From contig UQRY01000002.1 in the NCBI GenBank assembly GCA_900543675.1, positions 1-64,000 on the forward strand: DNA of 64,000 nucleotides. The letters are read 5' to 3'. A program made the position numbers and the translations under genes. Position 1 is the stretch's first letter; every line of letters starts with the position of its first letter. Below are positions 17,580 through 25,905 of this stretch, piece after piece. The notes beneath the pieces were generated by a model that worked only from the letters and a program-made list of their open reading frames with translations, made no database searches and was not told the DNA's origin. Origin of the DNA: an uncultured Mycoplasmatota bacterium (GTDB lineage Bacteria; Bacillota_I; Bacilli_A; RF39; UBA660).

Positions 17580-18408
17580 AAGTAAAATTCAAAAGTTGAT
17601 TAAAGAAGAAAAAGTTTTAGTGAATGATAAAAAGGTACAGCCTAGTTATTTAGTAAAAGAAAATGATTGGATTACAGTAGAAGATAACTTAACTTTTGAT
17701 ATCGATATTGAAGGAGAGGATATTCCTTTAGATGTCGTTTACGAAGATGAATATTTACTAGTCATCAATAAAAAATCAGGTATGGTTGTTCATCCCGCAC
17801 CAGGTAATTATCATGGTACTTTAGTCAATGCCTTGATTCATCGTTTTAACTGGAAAAAAGAGAATAATATTAGACCGGGAATTGTTCATCGAATCGATAA
17901 AGACACAAGTGGATTATTGGTAGTTGCTAAAACAGAGAAAGTCCATGAAGAGTTAAGTGAAATGATAAAAAGACACGAAGTAGAAAGAATCTATTATGCC
18001 TTAGTAGATGGCGTAATTCCGCACAGTACTGGAACGATAGATGCCCCAATTGGAAGAGATACAGATAACCGTCAAAAGATGAAAGTAACCGATCAAAATA
18101 GTAAAGATGCTGTTACCCATTTTAAAGTATTAAAACGGTATCCTAAAAATACCTTAATCGAATGCAAGCTAGAAACTGGACGTACTCATCAAATTAGAGT
18201 ACATCTTGCTTATATAGGTTATCCAATACATAATGATCCTGTCTATGGAAAGACTACCAAAACAACACCGTTTGGTCAATACTTACATGCTAAAAAGATT
18301 TCGTTTATCCATCCAGTTATGAAAGAAAAATTATCGTTTGAAACCCCATTACCTGAAGAGTTTACCTCTTATTTAGCAGAGTTAGAACAAGAAAACAGAA
18401 AGGAGTAA
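17506..18408 (+). CDS. rluD: RluD-family 23S rRNA pseudouridine synthase
   Basis: Converts uridines of 23S rRNA (helix 69 in RluD) to pseudouridine. Residues 1-60 are an S4 RNA-binding domain (LDQYLSEELEISRSKIQKLI). The catalytic domain carries the RluA-family signature HRIDKDTSGLLVVAKT with the catalytic Asp, plus HPAPGNYHGTLVNAL and RTHQIRVHLAYIG. Length is about 300, as usual. ATG 17506 is six bases from AAGGGGG. It overlaps lspA by 74 bases, in the lspA-rluD order common in Bacilli. The rhomboid gene follows 3 bases after its stop. Confidence 0.95.
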   Translation: MIEIEAKKKEIRLDQYLSEELEISRSKIQKLIKEEKVLVNDKKVQPSYLVKENDWITVEDNLTFDIDIEGEDIPLDVVYEDEYLLVINKKSGMVVHPAPGNYHGTLVNALIHRFNWKKENNIRPGIVHRIDKDTSGLLVVAKTEKVHEELSEMIKRHEVERIYYALVDGVIPHSTGTIDAPIGRDTDNRQKMKVTDQNSKDAVTHFKVLKRYPKNTLIECKLETGRTHQIRVHLAYIGYPIHNDPVYGKTTKTTPFGQYLHAKKISFIHPVMKEKLSFETPLPEEFTSYLAELEQENRKE

Positions 18409-18411
18409 TTT

Positions 18412-19548
18412 ATGGAAGATACCTTAAACCGAAAAGATAGAATCGTAATGAAATTACTACATTATTTCATTACTGAACAAAACTATAGCCCTATCATCTT
18501 ACAGGGCGCAGAAGATGAAATTTGGTTAGAAAACTTAGACAAAGATTATAAAATTGTTCGTATTGTTTCTAATTACATTCATAATGATGAACAATTAAAC
18601 TTCGACCTATTTAAAACTGGAAGAATTGTAAAAAAGATAAAACGAAAAACCTTTTCTTTTCATATGAATGTTCTATCGATCTATACTGATCTAGGAGATA
18701 ATGCTCATTTAGATAAGATACAGAATAATGATTGTATGTTCTTATATGATGAAAAAGATATAAAAAATTATAGTTTTATTGATAAAGCTTTTCCAGATAT
18801 AAAAAACAAGTTAAAATTCACAGAAAAGGGACTACAATTATTTGTAAAAATTACGAATGATATTAATATGAAAAATAAAAAAGAAGCAGAAAAAGCTGAA
18901 GATGTGTTTAAACCAAAAAAAACAGTCATCACACCGATTTTAATTGGAATAAATGTTTTAGTATATTTATTAATGATGTTTGGAAATTATGATTATATCA
19001 TCAATGAATTCTGTGTCTATGGACCACTTATCCGTTATGGAGAATATTACCGACTATTAACAGGGATTTTCCTTCATGGTAGTCTTTTACATCTATTGTT
19101 TAACTGTTATGCTTTATATGTAATTGGTAGTCAAATGGAAAGCTTCATGGGTAAGGGTAAGTACTTAATCATCTATTTATTCTCTGGACTAATTGGAAGC
19201 TTAACTTCAATTGCGTTAAATGGAGATACAGCGAGTCTCGGAGCAAGTGGTGCCATCTTTGGTTTGATGGGAAGTATGCTTTACTTTGGTTATCATTATC
19301 GGGTATATCTCGGAAATGTTCTAAAAAGCCAATTAATTCCTCTAATCATTATCAACTTAGTACTCGGTATGATTACTCCAGGTGTAGATAATTATGCTCA
19401 TATCGGTGGCCTAATTGGTGGTATTTTAATTACCATTTCACTAGGTGTGAAATATAAAAGTACTACTTTTGAAAAAGTAAATGGTTGGATCGTAACCGCT
19501 TTATTTACGATATTTATGATCTATATGGGTATTTTTGCTTTTAGATAA
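18412..19548 (+). CDS. Rhomboid-family intramembrane serine protease with cytosolic N-domain
   Basis: The N-terminal ~170 residues form a soluble domain without recognised motifs (compare GluP/YqgP of Bacillus). Six or seven membrane helices follow. The catalytic Ser is in SLGASGAIFGLMGS (GASG motif) and the partner His in VDNYAHIGGLIGG. LLHGSLLHLLFNCYALY-like text in the second helix carries the HxxxN oxyanion element (HLLFN). It lacks the C-terminal TPR region of GluP. Substrates are unknown; GluP in Bacillus handles membrane-protein quality control. It sits directly behind rluD, with AAAGGAG as ribosome site. Confidence 0.92.
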   Translation: MEDTLNRKDRIVMKLLHYFITEQNYSPIILQGAEDEIWLENLDKDYKIVRIVSNYIHNDEQLNFDLFKTGRIVKKIKRKTFSFHMNVLSIYTDLGDNAHLDKIQNNDCMFLYDEKDIKNYSFIDKAFPDIKNKLKFTEKGLQLFVKITNDINMKNKKEAEKAEDVFKPKKTVITPILIGINVLVYLLMMFGNYDYIINEFCVYGPLIRYGEYYRLLTGIFLHGSLLHLLFNCYALYVIGSQMESFMGKGKYLIIYLFSGLIGSLTSIALNGDTASLGASGAIFGLMGSMLYFGYHYRVYLGNVLKSQLIPLIIINLVLGMITPGVDNYAHIGGLIGGILITISLGVKYKSTTFEKVNGWIVTALFTIFMIYMGIFAFR

Positions 19549-19592
19549 TACTATAAGATAAAGTAGAAAATGTACAAAATCTCTTTAAGCAG

Positions 19593-19621
19593 TTGAAGAA
19601 AAGAAAAATAAATGTTAGAAT
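19593..19621 (+). promoter_or_regulatory. Promoter of the ireB operon
   Basis: TTGAAG (19593-19598), 17-bp spacer, TAGAAT (19616-19621) with TG at 19613-19614 (extended -10). Confidence 0.7.
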
Positions 19622-19644
19622 GTTTATTGTAAAGAGGTGATAAA

Positions 19645-19893
19645 ATGGAATCAAAAACTACTCATTTATATGATATTGAAGAGTTTGATAAAGCCTTAGT
19701 AGAAGCGATTCTAACAGAAGTAAGAGATGCTTTAAAAGATAAAGGATATGATCCGATTAATCAATTGACTGGATATTTGATGAGTGGCGATCCTGGATAT
19801 ATATCATCTCATCAAGATGCCAGAAAGAAGATAACCGGTATCGATAGAAGTAAAATTATCGAAGTGTTACTGAGAAAAGGTTTAGACGAATGA
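19645..19893 (+). CDS. ireB: IreB-family regulatory phosphoprotein (DUF965)
   Basis: A small conserved protein, 82 residues as in the family. In Enterococcus it is phosphorylated by the Ser/Thr kinase IreK and lowers cephalosporin resistance. The conserved core YDPINQLTGYLMSGDPGYIS and ARKKI...IIEVLLR are visible, and Thr residues near the N-terminus (ESKTTHLYD) match the phosphorylated positions. It opens the ireB-ruvX-DUF1292-mltG-trmR series, and its stop overlaps the ruvX start (ATGA). Confidence 0.96.
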   Translation: MESKTTHLYDIEEFDKALVEAILTEVRDALKDKGYDPINQLTGYLMSGDPGYISSHQDARKKITGIDRSKIIEVLLRKGLDE

Positions 19894-20309
19894 GATATTT
19901 AGGACTAGATTTAGGAACAAAGACTTTAGGATTAGCAATATCTGATGAACTAGGTACAATTGCGACAAGCTACAAAATACTTCATCATCAAGAAGATTAC
20001 GATAGCTTAATTTTCCAATTAGAGGAAGTAGTTAACGAAAAAAATATTAAAGCATTTGTATTAGGGTTTCCTAAGAATATGAACAATTCAGTAGGAGAAC
20101 GAGGAGAAATTACCTTAAAGTTTAAAGAAAAACTAGAAAGAGAGTTTCAACTACCTGTTTATATGGAAGATGAGCGATTAACTACTCGCCAAGCCGAAAA
20201 TTTATTAATCAGTAATAATACAAGTCGAAAAAAGAGAAAAAAGGTAATAGATTGTGTAGCTGCTACCATCATATTACAGAGTTTTTTAGATAGAAGGGAA
20301 AGAAAATAA
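19890..20309 (+). CDS. ruvX: RuvX/YqgF Holliday junction resolvase-like nuclease
   Basis: An RNase H-fold protein of 139 residues. YLGLDLGTKTLGLAISDE carries the first acidic residue. FVLGFPKNMN and VYMEDERLTTRQAE carry the other conserved positions, and IDCVAATIILQSFL carries the C-terminal Asp. The family is assigned to Holliday junction resolution or pre-16S rRNA processing. It overlaps ireB by 4 bases, and its stop touches the DUF1292 start (TAATG). Confidence 0.95.
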   Translation: MRYLGLDLGTKTLGLAISDELGTIATSYKILHHQEDYDSLIFQLEEVVNEKNIKAFVLGFPKNMNNSVGERGEITLKFKEKLEREFQLPVYMEDERLTTRQAENLLISNNTSRKKRKKVIDCVAATIILQSFLDRRERK

Positions 20310-20623
20310 TGAAAGAAAATACGTTTAAAATGGTTACAGAAGATGGAAAAGAAATTATATGTAATGTTTTGTTTACCTTTGATAGTGAAGAAACAAAAAA
20401 GAGTTATATTGCCTATACAGACAATACTTATGAACCGGATGGTAGCATCAAAGCTTATGCCGCCGTATATCATCCAGAAAATTTAAATGCAGGATTCGAA
20501 CCCATCGAAACAGAAAAAGAATGGAAAGTCGTAGAAACTATTCTAGAAGCCATCCAAGAAGAAGTACGAAATAAAATTCAACAACAAGGTGAGACAGCTC
20601 CTGTTAGTCCTAACGAGCAATAA
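20309..20623 (+). CDS. DUF1292-family protein (YrzB-like)
   Basis: A small acidic protein of 104 residues whose function is unknown in all species. The DUF1292 core is FKMVTEDGKEIICNVLFTF, then SYIAYTDNTYEPDGSIKAYA, and the acidic C-terminal helix with ETEKEWKVVETILE. Its place after ireB and ruvX is the standard Bacilli order (yrzL-yrrK-yrzB). Its start overlaps the ruvX stop by one base. A 10-bp hairpin spans its stop codon. Confidence 0.93.
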   Translation: MKENTFKMVTEDGKEIICNVLFTFDSEETKKSYIAYTDNTYEPDGSIKAYAAVYHPENLNAGFEPIETEKEWKVVETILEAIQEEVRNKIQQQGETAPVSPNEQ

Positions 20624-20637
20624 ATTTTTGCTCGTTA
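20611..20637 (+). terminator. Hairpin across the DUF1292 stop codon (attenuator or mRNA-end structure)
   Basis: TAACGAGCAA (20611-20620) and TTGCTCGTTA (20628-20637) form a perfect 10-bp stem. The trailing tract TTTCATAAG is weak, so partial read-through into mltG is more likely than full termination. Confidence 0.55.
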
Positions 20638-20667
20638 TTTCATAAGAAAAAAACTGAGGAGAAAAGT

Positions 20668-21747
20668 ATGAAGAAGTTTAGAAATATTGCTTTAGGCATT
20701 TTAATTGCCTCTGTCATTATTATTGTTGGATGTTTAGGATTTTATCGTTTGATGATAAGTGCACCATCTGGTGATAAAACAACAAAAGAAGTGGAAATTC
20801 CAGCCAACTCTAGTAGTAAACAGATCGCAAGTATTTTAAAAGAACAAGAATTAATTCGTGATGATAGAGTCTTTTTGATTTATTTAAAACTAAATAATGT
20901 TAATGATTTAAAAGCAGGATATTATGATCTTTCCCCAAGCATGGGAGTAGAAAAGATTGTAGCTACTTTACGAGAAGGTAGTACCAAAAATCCTAATGAG
21001 ATTCAAATTACTTTTCAAGAAGGATTAAACATCAGAGAAATTGCGACAATTATTAGTGATAATACAAGTAATAGTTACGAAGAAGTAATTGCGAAAGCGA
21101 ATGATGAGGAATATATTAACCAATTGATGGAAAAGTATTGGTTTATCGATGAAAGTGTAAAACAAGAAGGGATTTATTATGATTTAGAAGGGTATCTTTT
21201 CCCAGATACCTATAAATTGACAAATCGCGACGTCGATGTCGAGTATATTTTTAATAGGATGTTAGAAGAGATGGATCGTGTTTTAACTCCTCATAAAGAG
21301 GCAATTGAAGCTAGTGGGTTTACTCCTCATGAAATATTAACTCTTGCCTCGATGGTAGAAGAAGAAAGTGCTAATAAACAAGATCGGAATAAAGTAGCTA
21401 GTGTGTTTTTGAATCGTTTAAAGATTAGTATGCCACTAGGAAGTGACGTAACAACACGTTATGCCAATCAAATCGATAATAAAGGTCAAGCATTAACGGC
21501 CGCACAATATGCCTTACAAAATCCTTATAATACTCGCTTGACTAATGGAACGATGGATGGAAAACTACCAATTGGACCGATTTGCTCTCCATCAGAAGAA
21601 GCAATTGAAGCAGCACTTTATCCAGATAGTCATAATTATTTGTATTTTATTGCGAATATTCAAACATTAGAGACTTTCTTCTACGAAGATTATGCATCTT
21701 TTCTAGCTAAAAAGAATGAATTAGCTGCAGTAAATGGAGGACTCTAG
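20668..21747 (+). CDS. mltG: Endolytic murein transglycosylase MltG (YceG-like)
   Basis: A membrane-anchored enzyme that cleaves nascent glycan strands and is linked to elongation of the cell wall. There is one N-terminal membrane helix (residues 5-27). A LysM-like subdomain follows (EIPANSSSKQIASILKE), then the YceG core with LEGYLFPDTYKL, and the catalytic Glu in ILTLASMVEEESANKQD. VFLNRLKISMPLGSDVT and the YNTRLTNGTMDGKLPIGPIC segment are typical. It is 359 residues long, normal for Firmicutes. GAGGAGAAAAGT is the ribosome site. It is followed by trmR after 9 bases. Confidence 0.95.
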   Translation: MKKFRNIALGILIASVIIIVGCLGFYRLMISAPSGDKTTKEVEIPANSSSKQIASILKEQELIRDDRVFLIYLKLNNVNDLKAGYYDLSPSMGVEKIVATLREGSTKNPNEIQITFQEGLNIREIATIISDNTSNSYEEVIAKANDEEYINQLMEKYWFIDESVKQEGIYYDLEGYLFPDTYKLTNRDVDVEYIFNRMLEEMDRVLTPHKEAIEASGFTPHEILTLASMVEEESANKQDRNKVASVFLNRLKISMPLGSDVTTRYANQIDNKGQALTAAQYALQNPYNTRLTNGTMDGKLPIGPICSPSEEAIEAALYPDSHNYLYFIANIQTLETFFYEDYASFLAKKNELAAVNGGL

Positions 21748-21756
21748 GAGGAAAAA

Positions 21757-22356
21757 ATGGCAAATACAAGTATATATGCAGAAATAAGAGAAATCAAAAA
21801 ATATGCCTTAGATAATAAGATTCCCATCATGGTCGATGAAGGAATTGACTTTCTAACGACGTTTATCATTAAAAACCAAACCACCAATATTTTAGAAATT
21901 GGTAGTGCGATAGGGTATTCCGCTATCATGATGGCACTCGCCAATCCTAACGTGAAAATTACGACAATAGAACGTGATCATGAACGTTATCTAGAAGCAG
22001 TTAAGAATGTAAAAAAATTAGGATTAGAAGATAGAATTACGCTAATTTTTAACGACGCCTTAGAAACAACGATAGAAGGTAAATTCGATTTGGTTTTTAT
22101 CGATGCGGCAAAAGGACAAAATATTCGTTTCTTTGAAAAATTCGAACCCAATTTAACGGATCATGGTGTAATCATTACCGATAATATTGATTTTCATGGT
22201 CTAGTTCAAAAAGATGTAGAAAGTATTCAAAGTAGAAATCTAAGAGGATTGATTAGAAAGATTAGAGAGTATATCGATTATTTAAAAAACAATCCCAAAT
22301 ACGATGTTGAATTTCTAAAAGTAGGAGACGGTATCGCTGTTGCTCGTAAGAAATAA
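21757..22356 (+). CDS. trmR: SAM-dependent O-methyltransferase, TrmR (YrrM) family
   Basis: A class I methyltransferase of the YrrM family; in Bacillus subtilis YrrM is TrmR, which methylates 5-hydroxyuridine at tRNA wobble position 34 to 5-methoxyuridine. ILEIGSAIGYSAIMMA is the SAM-binding glycine loop. ITTIERDHERYLEAV holds the acidic ribose ligand. FDLVFIDAAKGQ and HGVIITDNIDFHG supply the metal-site Asp/Asn. It is 199 residues long. In Bacillus it lies directly before yrrN/yrrO (trhP), but here four paralogous genes intervene. It ends with its own strong terminator. Confidence 0.88.
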   Translation: MANTSIYAEIREIKKYALDNKIPIMVDEGIDFLTTFIIKNQTTNILEIGSAIGYSAIMMALANPNVKITTIERDHERYLEAVKNVKKLGLEDRITLIFNDALETTIEGKFDLVFIDAAKGQNIRFFEKFEPNLTDHGVIITDNIDFHGLVQKDVESIQSRNLRGLIRKIREYIDYLKNNPKYDVEFLKVGDGIAVARKK

Positions 22357-22398
22357 CCTATAAAACTTCAAAAACTGAAGGTTTTATAGGCTTTTTTT
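22357..22398 (+). terminator. Intrinsic terminator of the ireB-trmR operon
   Basis: CCTATAAAAC (22357-22366) pairs with GTTTTATAGG (22381-22390); the interior CTTCA/TGAAG extends the stem, and seven T residues follow. Confidence 0.92.
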
Positions 22399-22399
22399 A

Positions 22400-22429
22400 T
22401 TGCCAAGCTGCGAATTTTGTCGATATAAT
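22400..22429 (+). promoter_or_regulatory. Promoter of the four-paralogue operon
   Basis: TTGCCA near 22400 and TATAAT near 22424-22429, spacer about 18 bp, immediately after the trmR terminator. The array therefore has its own transcription start. Confidence 0.7.
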
Positions 22430-22485
22430 AAAAATAAATGAAATTTTAGAGAAAAATTTCATAATAGTAAGATAGGCGGCGCACG

Positions 22486-22575
22486 ATGATAAAAAAGAAA
22501 ACAACAGAAAAATACAGTGATGAATACCCGATTAATAAACATTTAAATAGAAGAGTAGGAGGACAAAATGGATAG
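22486..22575 (+). CDS. Possible 29-residue leader peptide of the paralogue operon
   Basis: A short frame MIKKKTTEKYSDEYPINKH... ends at a TAG inside the start of the first paralogue, overlapping it by 8 bases. The upstream site AGGCGG is a poor ribosome site. It is very charged and could be translated as a coupling leader, but chance is not excluded. Confidence 0.3.
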   Translation: MIKKKTTEKYSDEYPINKHLNRRVGGQNG

Positions 22576-24226
22576 AGAAAAATTATATTTAATTCGAAAT
22601 ATTGTAATAGATGCTGATAGGCACGATTATTACTTGCCTGATGATGTGGTTTCTTGTTTATATCAAGAAAATACATCCTTATTAAAAAAAATAATTGATT
22701 TTGATCAATCGACTTTAAAAAAAGAAAAACAATTTTTGTTTAATTTTGTTTTTCAATCAGAACTCCCTTCAGTAGAAAAAGAACAGATTTTAGATCATTT
22801 GATGGATTACGCCATTTCCAATCCGGCTGGATTAGTAAATAACTATACAACAATGCTTACTACGGTTTCCAATCTTCATCCAACAAGTAAAGAGATGAAC
22901 GGGATAATCAAGTCTTTAAAGAAGGATAACAATTTATCTGCGGTAATTACTCCATTTGTCCAGGTATTAAGGATGAAACTAAATGCCAAAGAGATTTTAG
23001 AAGTACTAAGACCTATTTCTGAAGAAAAAGATTGGGATAGTCAATCTATTTATATTATACCAAGGATCTTTTTTGACATGTGTCCGTACTTAGATGAACG
23101 TCTAATTTCTCATGATACCTTTTTACAATATTTATCTTGGGGATTAAAAGAACCAGCTATTTCTTATGCTTTAAGTTCTAAAGAAATGCTTTCTCTTGTT
23201 AGAAATAAAAAGATGACTGAAGAAGACTTAAAACAAATCATGACTTGGATTTATCAAGAAGAAATAAAAAACAGAGTGGAAATGATCTTTACTAGTCTCA
23301 ATTTTAGACGTTTAGTAGACAAAGAAAGTATAAGTGTAAAAGATGTACTTAATTTTATCGAAAAGCATTTAGAAGAAAAAGACAGCTATTCTATTTCTAT
23401 TTTGACGGATATTCTTCTCCGGGTAGAAGATCAATATCTAACTAAAGATGGCGTTCAAAAGGTAGATCATCTAGCTTTAACCGAAAAGATATCCTCTATT
23501 GGTAAGAAGTCAGAAGCAACAATCTATCCTAATCCTATCCTTTATTCCTTTTTAAAAAATGATTATAGTGAGGAAGCACTACTTCAAATAGTAAAATTTT
23601 TAAATAGTTTGAGAGAAGAACAACGATATGCTTGTAGAAATCTGTTGCAGCAGCTTCCTCAAGATATCAATCTTTCAACTATCCAAGAATTACTAGAACA
23701 GTTTGTTAAACTAGATCCAGTTGCTACATCAATGTTCACGGATATGTTTAGCATGAATAATAATAGATTATATATGATATTAAGGAAAAATAAAGAGTAT
23801 TATTCTATAATTTTCTATTTATTTGATCACCTTTCTAATCCAGTAACTGAAGAAGAATTGGATAAGCTCTTCACGGTAGGGAACATCTTAACTACGATTC
23901 CTGATTTAGCTTGCGTTGGTGAAAAAGAATGTCAAAAAGTTTTTGAAGACATAAATAATAGTCGTCATATTATCGATTTAGTCTTCTCAACGACTGAAGA
24001 GTGGCAAAGAAGAAATATGGTATCAGCCGCAAAAGAAAATTTTCACTATAAAAATATCGCAGTAGATAGCTATTTAGCCTTTATTGAATATGCATCTATT
24101 TATCCACCATGTGAAGAAAAGATAGAAAAATTTAACCGGTATTCTAAACAGATCGAAGAAATAGATCAATTATTGAGGGCAAAAGAAGAGAACAATTCAA
24201 AAATTAAAGCTTTAAACCATCAGTAA
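22568..24226 (+). CDS. Array paralogue 1: unknown ~550-residue helical protein
   Basis: No family is recognised. It is almost entirely alpha-helical by composition (Leu/Ile/Glu/Lys), with no signal peptide or membrane segment, like a HEAT/TPR-type solenoid. It shares three landmarks with its neighbours. The N-terminus is EKLxLIRNIVIDAD...LPDDVV. The middle holds FLQYLSWGLKEPAISYAL and VLNFIEKHLEEKD. The C-terminal signature is IDLVFSTTEEWQRRNM, then YLAFIEYASIYP. GTAGGAGGACAAA is a strong ribosome site. It is the first gene of the operon, 20 bases before the next. Confidence 0.82.
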   Translation: MDREKLYLIRNIVIDADRHDYYLPDDVVSCLYQENTSLLKKIIDFDQSTLKKEKQFLFNFVFQSELPSVEKEQILDHLMDYAISNPAGLVNNYTTMLTTVSNLHPTSKEMNGIIKSLKKDNNLSAVITPFVQVLRMKLNAKEILEVLRPISEEKDWDSQSIYIIPRIFFDMCPYLDERLISHDTFLQYLSWGLKEPAISYALSSKEMLSLVRNKKMTEEDLKQIMTWIYQEEIKNRVEMIFTSLNFRRLVDKESISVKDVLNFIEKHLEEKDSYSISILTDILLRVEDQYLTKDGVQKVDHLALTEKISSIGKKSEATIYPNPILYSFLKNDYSEEALLQIVKFLNSLREEQRYACRNLLQQLPQDINLSTIQELLEQFVKLDPVATSMFTDMFSMNNNRLYMILRKNKEYYSIIFYLFDHLSNPVTEEELDKLFTVGNILTTIPDLACVGEKECQKVFEDINNSRHIIDLVFSTTEEWQRRNMVSAAKENFHYKNIAVDSYLAFIEYASIYPPCEEKIEKFNRYSKQIEEIDQLLRAKEENNSKIKALNHQ

Positions 24227-24246
24227 AATACAAGGAGCATCAAGAC

Positions 24247-25893
24247 ATGAAAGAAAAATTACTATGCATTAAAAACATCCTAATAGAAGCAGATAAGGAA
24301 AATTGGAGTCTACCAGATGATGTAGTGTCACGGTTAATGAAAGAAGAACTATTTATATTAGAAATTTTTAGTAGAGAAGAGCTAATCAATAAATCAACTC
24401 ATCTTGAGTTTTTACTAAATACTCCTCATTTAGAGAAAGAAATCAAAAAACAGTTGCTGATTAAATTAATCAAAATAGGGCAAGAAATGCGACTAGTGTG
24501 TAAGCAAGAAGCGTTCCATCGATATGTAGTTTCTATAATTGCGTTTTCTAACCTAGAACCATCCAAGGAACAATTAGAAAAATTTGTCGATGCAACGCGT
24601 AATCGAGCGGATCATGAGTACTTTACTGATATCATAACCGTATTAGGAAAAATAGGAATAGAAAAAAAAGAAATTCTAACCGTCTTGGATGGTATTCCGA
24701 TAGAAAAGCCAGAAACAAATTCTTTCGCTACCTATAATATAGTCCGAATTATTGATCTAAGGTCTACTTATGAATGGATCAAGAAAAATAAAATTTCTCG
24801 CGAGGACTTTTTAGAATATTTATCTTCAAGTATAAAAAATGAAAAGTTATCCCAGTTATTACTAGAGAATGAGTTCAAAAAACTAGAATTAAATACACAA
24901 GACTTTAAGATGATTATGAATGATTTTAAAGAACAACAAGAATCATTCACAGAACTAGAATATGAAATATTAAATAGTTACTATTTTTTAGAACAAGTGA
25001 ATGAAAAAAGAATGACTGTTTCTCGCCTTTTAAACTTTATTCAAGAACAAAAATCAAAAGAAGATATTCTACCTATCCAAATATTTAACGATTTATTACC
25101 TGGAGAGTGGGGTAGGAAAGTAGACATCATCAAACTTAGTAAACAAATTGCGACAATTATTCATCAAGAAAAGAAGGGGTATTCCGAAGAGATAAGTCGA
25201 TTACTAAATGATTCCAGTATTCCATCACGATTTAGTGAAAAAAATATGGAAGAAAGAAAAACACAATTTCTCAGTTTACTTACCTATTTATTACAATTAG
25301 ATACTACTCAGTTTCCTTATTTTATGCGAATAGTAAACAGTGGAATCTTAAAAAGCGAAAAAGGTATTCAAGATATTACCGATTATCTAAAACAATTTGA
25401 AAAGCTATCTCCTCGTTTATTATCTACATTTAGCGAAGCGATAGCTAGCTATTCTGTTAGAACTACTACGTATGATTCGGCTTATTATGATTTGTATCCT
25501 TATCTAATTCAAAAACTATCGGATAGAGTTACTCAAGAAGAGAAAGAAAAATTAGAAACTGCGCTTTCTATTTTAGGTAATGAGAAAAGTGAAGCAAACT
25601 GTACCAATAATATAAGAAACATTCAAGAAATTATCGATCTTCTTTTTGAAACTAAGTACGATTGGCAACGTAAAAATATTCAAGAAGTAGCTTTAGATAA
25701 ATATCCAGCCGACATAAAAAATAATACTTATTTAATGATCATTAAATATATGGCAGAAATGAAACAAAGAGATAAAAAAGAATTACCACCAAAACCACCA
25801 ACTTCGCGTTATCGACATTTTCAAGCGCAGATAGACGAAGTAAATGCGATGTTAGAAGAATTAGAACCACCAAAAACAAAACTTAAAAAATAG
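24247..25893 (+). CDS. Array paralogue 2: unknown ~550-residue helical protein
   Basis: A paralogue of the gene at 22568. The N-terminus reads KEKLLCIKNILIEADKE..SL, PDDVVSRLMKEE. The centre has ISREDFLEYLSSSIKNEKLS and LLNFIQEQKSK. The C-terminal signature is IDLLFETKYDWQRKNIQEVA, then YLMIIKYMAEMKQRDKKELP. It ends in a Pro/Lys-rich stretch. It is closest to paralogue 3, with which it shares ETALSxL and the KxRDxKE tail. It is soluble with no recognised catalytic motif. It lies 12 bases before paralogue 3. Confidence 0.82.
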   Translation: MKEKLLCIKNILIEADKENWSLPDDVVSRLMKEELFILEIFSREELINKSTHLEFLLNTPHLEKEIKKQLLIKLIKIGQEMRLVCKQEAFHRYVVSIIAFSNLEPSKEQLEKFVDATRNRADHEYFTDIITVLGKIGIEKKEILTVLDGIPIEKPETNSFATYNIVRIIDLRSTYEWIKKNKISREDFLEYLSSSIKNEKLSQLLLENEFKKLELNTQDFKMIMNDFKEQQESFTELEYEILNSYYFLEQVNEKRMTVSRLLNFIQEQKSKEDILPIQIFNDLLPGEWGRKVDIIKLSKQIATIIHQEKKGYSEEISRLLNDSSIPSRFSEKNMEERKTQFLSLLTYLLQLDTTQFPYFMRIVNSGILKSEKGIQDITDYLKQFEKLSPRLLSTFSEAIASYSVRTTTYDSAYYDLYPYLIQKLSDRVTQEEKEKLETALSILGNEKSEANCTNNIRNIQEIIDLLFETKYDWQRKNIQEVALDKYPADIKNNTYLMIIKYMAEMKQRDKKELPPKPPTSRYRHFQAQIDEVNAMLEELEPPKTKLKK

Positions 25894-25905
25894 GAGAATA
25901 GAATT

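Noticed and set aside
20159..20473. Open frame on the minus strand across ruvX and the DUF1292 gene
   Set aside because: It lies wholly opposite two well-identified genes and has no ribosome site or family resemblance; the same applies to the other long minus-strand frames inside plus-strand genes.
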